Positions 55,851 through 64,000 of a stretch of DNA of 64,000 nucleotides are shown in pieces. How positions within the stretch are numbered: position 1 is the first letter of the stretch; each line of letters begins with the position of its first letter. Where the stretch lies: the NCBI GenBank assembly GCA_016806645.1, contig JACSYO010001892.1, positions 43,501-107,500 on the forward strand, given 5' to 3'. Below the pieces are notes generated by a model. The model made no database searches. It was not told the origin of the DNA and worked only from the letters and a program-made list of their open reading frames with translations. The DNA is from Ophiodon elongatus. Taxonomy: Eukaryota > Chordata > Actinopteri > Perciformes > Hexagrammidae. Both the position numbers and the translations under genes were made by a program.

Positions 55851-57936
55851 CAACCAACTGTTTGTTCACCACTCTGTTCCAGACCAAACATCTGAAGGGA
55901 TCGTGATGGCATTCGATACAAACTTTTCATGACCTGCAGAGGATGAATCCTACTGACTTTCCCTCCGAACACCATGAGGTTGACGTTTGTGCTTTTTGAG
56001 TGACGACACTGACGGCTGGTTCGGAGACAGAAGTTTGATGATTCCTGACAGTCTGAAATAAGACGAGCGGCCGAGGATCGATTCTTCTCTGCTGCATGTG
56101 GTGAAATCTCATTTGTCGCCCGTGTGCAGGAAATGAGTCACGAGCAATAAACGGTGAGGAGACGAGCAGCGGTGATGAATTCCCCTGCAAGAGGGGGGAG
56201 GTGGGGGGGACCAGATGGAAAACAGGAGGCCTAATATGGCCGTTCTGATAAAGAATATTATTGTCATTGCTGTGCACCTGATGAAATTCAACAAAATACA
56301 AAGGTTTGCTCAAGTTTAATATCTGTGAGGCGCCTAGTTTTTACTGATCTTCTCCCAAAAGCAGATGGATTATTTAAAGAGATTGAGATGGATTAACCCT
56401 CAACCTTAAACCAGCTGCTTCTGTCTTCCCTGAACGGGGTGAGCAACCTCGTGTGGGCGACTGGCCACATCGATGGAAAATATAAAATGTGGATTTCATG
56501 GCAATATGCTCGTTAGATAATGTGATATCTTTGCATTTTATGCTTTCCGAATGCGTGTAGTTTTCCAGTTTACGTGGTGTAAATGAACGTTCAGGTCTTC
56601 ATCTACAAACGTGGCACCGATGGCCATCCTCTTGGTCCTTAAAGTCTGAACTGCTGATTTTTAGAGTTTTACCGATTTTCATTCTTTTCCGAGAGCTTTA
56701 ATTGACACGACACAAAGATTTTTGTAACTTTTCTGTCGTGGACAGAACACGATGACGCCAAAGATTAAAGGTGGATGTTAACGGGATTCCTCGCCTCCAA
56801 CAAAATCCAGAGGCAGAGGCAGGGTCCAGCGCTTGGTGTCGATTTGGGAATCAAGGATCCGTCTTTATCCGTCTTTACCCGGGCCTCGGGTGTCGGCCCA
56901 ACACCAGCGTTCACCTGATGGGCCTCACTGTGAGGAAGTGACCGGTGGCTTCTATGTGGAAGGCTTGTCTTGAACTCTTAACGTTTTAAAACAAAATGTA
57001 ACAAATAAATACATGGATTGTTTATTAATTAGTAAAAAAAAAAAAAAAAAGCGTACATGTTATTTGGGTCAAAACTCAAAAAGAGATTAAATTTCCAGTC
57101 GGTAATGTATAAAGTGTAGAAACATCAGCGTTATTCAGAGGGAGGGCCAGCAGAGAGCTGCCCTCCTCCCCGAGAGACGCTCACCATCCTCCGCCTGGTC
57201 CACCGGCGAGGGCTTGATTGGATTGACCTTTTTTCAAGGTCCCCCCCCACCCCCTCCTCTCCACCTCGGCAAGGTGACGATCCACAGAGACACAATTAAA
57301 GCGTACGTTCACAAGAAAACATCGACTGTAACTCACATTTTCTCCAAAACGGCATTGAGTTACAGGAGATTCTGCCAATACAAACATTATCCAACGGAAA
57401 TGACTGAGTTTATCATAGTAACTCCCACCGCTTCTCCCCGGTATGTTTGTGTATTTCTTTTAAAGTCTGCAAATAAACTGAGCTGTGGATTTGATATGTG
57501 GTCTCCGGTCAGAGCTGATCAGCTGATCACCCGTTGGGTCTCCAGCTGAGAGGAAATGAGTCATCCGTGGACGTGACTACAGGAGGTGTTCAACCGTACA
57601 AATCTAAAGTTCAGCCCGATCACGGGGGGAAAAGGTCAGAGGTCACCTCAATCATTCGTGATCCATCCCTGGAGGAGAAGAGTGTGCAGGCAGCAAACAT
57701 GACCAGTCCTGAATGCCGGCGAGAACCTGGAAACTGCAGCACTCATTTACTCAAACAAAAAGGATTGATGTGAGACCACGAAGGAAGCAGGAAATGTATC
57801 ATCAGACAAAATGATTCCATACAGAAGAAGACGCTGTACGGACACCGGCCCGAAGGCTATCGGACCTTTAATCGACCCCCTCGTAAACCTGAAGTCAACG
57901 CGGAGGGAGTCGCAAAGCCTTAAGAACACACAGCGG

Positions 57937-57938
<2 letters not shown>
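55851..57938 (+). other. cadps2 intron 1, nothing recognised
   Basis: A poly-A run lies at 57033-57050. Short open frames have no homology. Confidence 0.5.

Positions 57939-58031
<93 letters not shown>
57939..58031. repeat. (TG)n microsatellite, about 93 bp
   Basis: Pure alternating TG. Confidence 0.97.
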
Positions 58032-58319
58032 TTTGGGGAGGGATCCCGCTCAGCTGCTGTCCGTCTGCAGGAGATGAGACTGAAGCTCCGAGGGAAAGAC
58101 AACAGTTCAACTCCCAGAAACATCCGGGCCTTTTACCGTCTGCTGGTTCCGTGCTTTACTCGTGGTTTTGGCGTCTGGTGGTCTGAAGTCGTCTCTTCTG
58201 GGGTTTGAACCTGTGTCTGGTAACACTCTGGTACTTTGAGCTTTGACCTGAATCTGTTCCAAAGCAATCGACATCTGAATCTCTGCATGAAAACAGTCGT
58301 TTTCTTTGAGCAGAGAACC

Positions 58320-58866
58320 AGTCTGTCTAGTCCTGGTCCTCTATAGACCTCTGTCTAGTCCTGGTCCTCTATAGACCTCTGTCTAGTCCTGGTCCTCTAT
58401 AGACCTCTGTCTAGTCCTGGTCCTCTATAGACCTCAGTGTAGTCCTGGTCATCTATAGACCTCAGTGTAGTCCTGATCCTCTATAGACCTCAGTCTAGTC
58501 CTGGTCCTCTATAGACCTCAGTCTAGTCCTGGTCCTCTATAGACCTCAGTCTAGTCCTGGTCCTCTATAGACCTCAGTGTAGTCCTGGTCCTCTACAGAC
58601 CTCAGTGTAGTCCTGATCCTCTATAGACCTCTGTCTAGTCCTGGTCCTCTATAGACCTCAGTTTAGTCCTGGTCCTCTATATGACCTCAGTCTAGTCCTG
58701 GTCCTCTATAGACCTCAGTGTAGTCCTGGTCCTCTATAGACCTCAGTGTAGTCCTGGTCCTATATATGACCTCTGTCTAGTCCTGGTCCTCTATAGACCT
58801 CTGTCTAGTCCTGGTCCTCTATATGACCTCTGTCTAGTCCTGGTCCTCTATAGACCTCAGTCTAGC
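58320..58866. repeat. 28-bp minisatellite (about 19 units)
   Basis: The unit is gtctagtcctggtcctctat followed by agacctc and one variable base, with point variants (gtgtag, ctacag, atatgacc). Confidence 0.95.
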
Positions 58867-59115
58867 TGTGTGGCCCGTGTGTGTAGACTGTCCCTTTACC
58901 CCCCCCCCACGACCTCCTGACCCGAGCACAGGTCCTGGTCCTGCCTCGTTGAGGGATCTTGAGGTGCTCCGGTCTCTGATCTCAACATGAGGATCACGAG
59001 GTGCCGATGTTTCTTTCTGTTGTTTTCAGCGTCTGCACCGGAGCGATGCAGACGTGTGCTGCGAGGATCGTTGCCATGGTGATCAGGGGAGTTGTCCTAC
59101 TGCGACCATGCGGCA

Positions 59116-59234
<119 letters not shown>

Positions 59235-59239
59235 CGCAT

Positions 59240-59810
59240 TTTTGACGGATAATTACACAGATGGTGGCTGAACATGGTCGAGCATCTAGCCGTCAGCTGA
59301 CTTCAGCTTTCTTCCTCCTCTGAGGATAAAAAGGTGCTGTTCGGTTCCTCGAGTTTAAAAAGTACAGCTGCAACAATTAATTTATTCATCGATGGATGGA
59401 ACATTGATTGGCAGCTATTTTGATCATCTTTAGTAGTAATAATTATTTAGCAGAAATGCTAAATATTCCACAATTCAAGCTCCTCAAATGTGAGGATTTG
59501 AGTCTTTTCTTCGTCTTCGTTCTTCGGAGAAGTGAATACTGTCTCCAGAGGAGAGGAGAAGAGAAGAAGGCCTTCATTCGTCCAGGCTTTGTTTCAGCAG
59601 GACGGCAGCGGCGGAAGTGAAAGCAGTGCTCCGTTTGTGTGAATCTGAAAATGTTCTGTCCCTTTTTATAATTTCTCAATCTTAATATTGACATAAACAT
59701 AATCGTGGTTTTCATTTTGACCAAAACGTCTTCTGACATGTCAGAGACGACAACGGTGAGAATATCTATTAGTTACCGCCCTATTAAAATACACGACTCG
59801 ATCACACCTT
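59240..59810 (+). other. cadps2 intron 1, nothing recognised
   Basis: No coding or repeat signal that I can support. Confidence 0.5.
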
Positions 59811-59815
59811 TTGTT

Positions 59816-60072
59816 AGTGACCTGTGTGACCTCAGAGACCTCTGTGACCTCTGAGAACTCTGAGACCTCTGTGACCTCTGAGACCTCTGAGACCTCTGTG
59901 ACCTCTGAGACCTCTGTGACCTCTGAGACCTCTGTGACCTCTGAGACCTCTGAGACCTCTGTGACCTCTGAGACCTCTGTGAACTCTGAGAACTCTGTGA
60001 CCTCTGTGATCTCTGAGACCTCTGTGACCTCTGTGACCTCTGAGAACTCTGTGACCTCTGTGACCTCTGAGG
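59816..60072. repeat. 9-bp minisatellite (gacctctga / gacctctgt)
   Basis: About 28 nine-bp units in mixed order, with some gaactctga variants. Both strands read open because nine is a multiple of three and no unit contains a stop in those frames. Confidence 0.95.
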
Positions 60073-60158
60073 TCGATGAAGTTGTTTCTAGAGCGGGAAA
60101 AAACGACGTCATAAACCTGCACAAGACTCAACTTCCTGTTTCTGTTCCACGCTGGAGA

Positions 60159-60410
<252 letters not shown>

Positions 60411-60411
<1 letters not shown>

Positions 60412-61064
60412 GCCCCTGCAGGGTGGGGGGAGCAGTGAGTTGGTGGCCAGTGCCTCGTTATCAAAGGGCTGCTGTGTGTCGCTGGTGGTCAGAAAACAGA
60501 AGACTGGTTTCCTAACACAGGATTATCCCCGAGACGAATCCAGAGGCTCTTCGTCTCATCGTTGACGTGGAGACGTCGTCCGTTTCTCCTCTCGAGCTCT
60601 CAACGGTTAACGGTCCCATGTCGTATATTTCATTTTGCACAATATGTCTGGTCATTAGGGAAGCAACGTATCCTAAATCTCACCGATCGGAGTCTCGGAT
60701 CACGGATCTATATCTATATCTATAAATAGATCTATCGATCTGACAAAAATCTATATTTGAAATCTGTGAGCCAGCTCCGTGATTGGTCAATGCTCCTCCA
60801 ACTACAAACGTAAACCAGAACGCGTGATGGACATAACTATGACAATATGACACTGGAAGTATTCTTTTAAGATAAACACTTCCATCTGTCTTCTTTTGCC
60901 TGTCTGAGTCCGGCTGCCCTGCTCGTGGGCTGAGGCAGAGAGAGAAGCTGAACTGGTCAGTAACTGCACAGCTGGTTGGTGACGGAGAGAGGATCCAGGC
61001 AGGTGTGTCCTCAAAACGTGGCAGCCATGGAAATACAGTCTGATATAATTACCTCCTGTGTGCC
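60411..61064 (+). other. cadps2 intron 1, nothing recognised
   Basis: An alternating tatctatatctataaatag patch near 60707. No gene. Confidence 0.5.
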
Positions 61065-61088
61065 CACACACACACACACACACTCTCA

Positions 61089-61138
<50 letters not shown>

Positions 61139-61290
61139 CACACTCACACTCACTCTCTGTGCCCTCCGTCCATTAATCTCAAACGTCTGACAGATCTCGC
61201 TCGGTTGGTGTTTTTCTCACCTCAGCTGCATCCTGACAACCGAAAGTGCTAAAGGGAACGAAGAGAAGTGGTCGTTTTTCTGTAGAGGCG

Positions 61291-61357
<67 letters not shown>

Positions 61358-61521
61358 CTTTGTGCTTATTGATCTGCCATCGGGAGGTCCTTGCTGCTGC
61401 CCAAATAAGCTGTTAACTGCCCTCGATAAGCTATCATCATCTCCTCCTCCGAGAGGAAAGGAGCTCAAGTTAAAGCCTTCAGCATAAACAAACACTGATG
61501 TGCAACACGCACACACACACA

Positions 61522-61579
<58 letters not shown>

Positions 61580-61602
61580 CACACACACACACACGCACAC
61601 AC
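61065..61602. repeat. Three (CA)n tracts
   Basis: At about 61065-61150, 61291-61355 and 61508-61602, with unique sequence between them. Confidence 0.94.
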
Positions 61603-62157
61603 CTGCTGTAACACCTTCCTCCTGATCTCCCCCCGGATAGAAGGTCAGAAGCTTGAGCGTCTCAGCTGGAAATGTAAAAAGCTGTTGAACTCTAATCTGG
61701 ATCTTTTTGATTTAAGTCGTCACACAGAACCTCGTTATCGCAGGTTCAGCAGCTGTTCAGAGCGGCAACAAAGGTGCAAATTAATGTGTGACGATTCTAC
61801 TTTTAGCCTTTTCTTAGTTTTTTTTCTCAGACTTGCGCCTCACTGAGTAGCAGCTCCGTCAACTGGAGGTGTCGGTGTTGTGTCTGAAGGAGCCCCGGAG
61901 TCAGAGCTGCGACTGCAGCGTGACTAAGTGCTGCTTCTCAGTGAAGTAGTTCCACTGGTTGAGAACCCACATGAACCAAAGAGGAAGGTTCCTTATGCTC
62001 GTTGCTGTCCGTCTTTACGTCGCATCGGAAAACGATAAGATCCTGTAAATCAGACATTCGTTGTTGATTTGACTGGATGTCAAAGGGGGCGGGAAACTCC
62101 AGATCACCTGACTAGAGTTTACGGTCGGCATCTAGAAGCCAGTTTAGCTAGCTAGCG
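61603..62157 (+). other. cadps2 intron 1, nothing recognised
   Basis: No coding or repeat signal that I can support. Confidence 0.5.
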
Positions 62158-62228
62158 ATGCGGGTAACGTAACGCGGGTAACGTAACGCGGGTAACGTAA
62201 CGCGGGTAACGTAACGCGGGTAACGTAA
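62158..62228. repeat. 14-bp minisatellite (five units)
   Basis: Unit gcgggtaacgtaac. Confidence 0.94.
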
Positions 62229-62694
62229 TAGGCATAATGACGGAGGGGAAATGGGGACTGTTTTTGGGGGCTTTTAACAGAGGTAATCCATCTAGCAGCT
62301 GATTCCTGGAATAGATTGAGGTAGAAAGTCGGTCATTGCAACATTTCCCTCTCGCCTGATATCGTCACAGGGAGAATAAAGCCTCAGTGAATTAGCATTT
62401 CCCGTGAAGTTTACTGCTCACAGGATCATGTGTCTCACTTCACATCTGATCAGTGTTGTCAGTTTGACGTGTTGCTGTTGGGTTTCCTTTGGATTCTTTC
62501 ATGATGATTGACGGTTTGACAGTTCCTAGGACCGGCTGTCTAGTCCGCTCAAATCATATCTTACATCAACGAAGAGGCATCACTCTGACTCAAGTTTATT
62601 TGTTTTAAAATAACTGATACTGATAGCATACAGCACTATTAGGAGCTTTCAGTTCTTATGATCTAATCTTTCAACATCTACATCCACTGTTATT

Positions 62695-63430
62695 GGTGGT
62701 GTAACGGACCGCTGTTGATCCGTACTGATCCCCCTCACGGTTCTGTACGCATGTGACCCATACGGATTAACGACACAGTTTAACGTGAACCATCACAGAG
62801 TAAATAAAGGTTTACTGACGATGGTTCTCCTCCAATATCCAGTAAAACATGTGATCAGGACATCATGATGTGTCTCTAGTCTCTGATCTCTGATCATGTG
62901 ACTTTGTAAACAACCAATCAGTGTTTAAAGCGGAGGAGGAGGAGAGCTAGTAACGTTAGCAGCACCGCTAACGGTGAACCAACAGGAGGAGAGCTAGTAA
63001 CGTTAGCAGCACCGCTAACGGTGAACCAACAGGAGGAGAGCTAGTAACGTTAGCAGCACCGCTATCGGTGAACCAACAGGAGGAGAGCTAGTAACGTTAG
63101 CAGCACCGCTAACGGAGAACCAACAGGAGGAGAGCTAGTAACATTAGCAGCACCGCTAACGGAGAACCAGCGGAGGTTCCCTTCAGTTACATGGTGATGC
63201 GTTCAGGCTCTGCTCAGTGAACATGAGTACTGGCTGAAGGTAAATGATAACGTTCTCATGATGTGCTCACATGTAATCTAGTGAAATGTAGTGTTGGTGA
63301 TAAACTACAATAATCTTTGAACATAAATAGATATTAGAGATAAATTATGAGCTGTTTACAATAATTTGCTTAAATCAATAAACATACAAAACTTATTTCC
63401 TTTATCATTTGAATTGTGTGTTTTTTATGA
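62695..63430 (-). repeat. Dispersed repeat E, copy 5, inverted, with the 47-bp minisatellite
   Basis: Five 47-bp units at about 62935-63175 (gttagcagcaccgctaac core), then gttcaggctctgctcagtga and gtactggctgaaggtaaat. This is the reverse of 46280-46846. Confidence 0.9.
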
Positions 63431-64000
63431 AGAAAAAAAACACCTGTCACACCTTTTATATCATGACCCGAAAAACTCAAGACCATCCACAGAGTTTGTT
63501 GTGAGCAGCTCTTTTCTAAATTGTATTGGAGGGAAGTGGAACATCTCTACGGCCGATACCTCAAACTAGGGATCTCACGATCTAGATTGATAAACAGTAC
63601 AGGTAAAAGCAAGAATATGTATTTTTGACTTTGGGGTGAACTGTCCCTTTCAATAAATACAACTCACTGCCACCTGAACGCTTGGAGACGTCGACCCCCG
63701 CTGACCCCCGAGTGGTTTTCACGGAGCAACAATTTGAGTCCAGCATGCGGAGCGGCGTCCCACTGGGTCAAACGACGCCTCCACCTGGATGTTTTCTGTC
63801 GCTCGGAACCCCTCCACCCCCGAGATGGATCCATTTCCTTGACGGAGCGGAGGAGATGGGGAGGAGCGCGTTCTCAGTGTTCATCCAGCGTCTTTTCTTT
63901 TGGTTGGCAGGCTGCATTTGTGTGAGAGAAGCCATTAGTGCTGCAGTCAGAGAGCCTTCAAAGGGCTTCAGAACAGCAAACGTTTTATTTTTTAGGTTTC
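63431..64000 (+). other. cadps2 intron 1, nothing recognised
   Basis: No coding or repeat signal that I can support up to the window end. Confidence 0.5.

Overview
This is a vertebrate window, almost certainly a ray-finned (teleost) fish, most likely a spiny-rayed one. The evidence is intron-split genes with GT/AG borders, dense CA/TG microsatellites, and many transposons typical of fish: an RTE-like LINE, a Ty3/gypsy LTR element, hAT, Harbinger and piggyBac elements, and L2-type LINE tails. There is also an intronless TRIM ubiquitin-ligase gene of the kind that has expanded in fish.

Left part (1-31 kb): exons of slc13a1 (sodium/sulfate cotransporter) lie on the + strand in two partial tandem copies. 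Copy A has the penultimate exon (12158-12295) and the terminal exon with its stop codon (12417-12566). Copy B has four consecutive phase-compatible exons (18593-18684, 21475-21569, 23450-23611, 28641-28778) but no terminal exon in the window. A single-exon TRIM gene lies in the antisense direction in the intron before the penultimate exon of each copy. It is complete in copy B (24506-26149) and cut by the left window edge in copy A (1-1107). Copy A has been expanded by insertions that copy B lacks, so copy B supplies empty sites from which exact target duplications can be read. These insertions are an RTE LINE (2465-5817), a hAT element (6562-8974) carrying a Harbinger-like segment that itself carries a piggyBac-type element, a local tandem copy of that hAT, and a second LINE fragment (11111-11911).

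Between the two slc13a1 copies sits a 4.9-kb LTR retrotransposon (13263-18126). Its domain order is gag-protease-integrase-reverse transcriptase-RNase H, with integrase before RT. This is the Gmr1-type order, unusual for Ty3/gypsy. A second hAT element (18737-21335) fills nearly all of one copy B intron.

Right part (31.6-64 kb): the first coding exon of cadps2 (calcium-dependent secretion activator 2) is at 31608-32003, in the same direction. slc13a1 followed by cadps2 matches the human 7q31 order and orientation, which supports both names. The remaining 32 kb looks like cadps2 intron 1. No further exon was recognised there. It holds a broken intronless coiled-coil gene, a piggyBac fragment, two dispersed repeat families (D and E), many minisatellites and long TG/CA tracts. 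Family D carries tandem CTCF-like motifs. Family E includes an inverted pair of matching minisatellites 16 kb apart.
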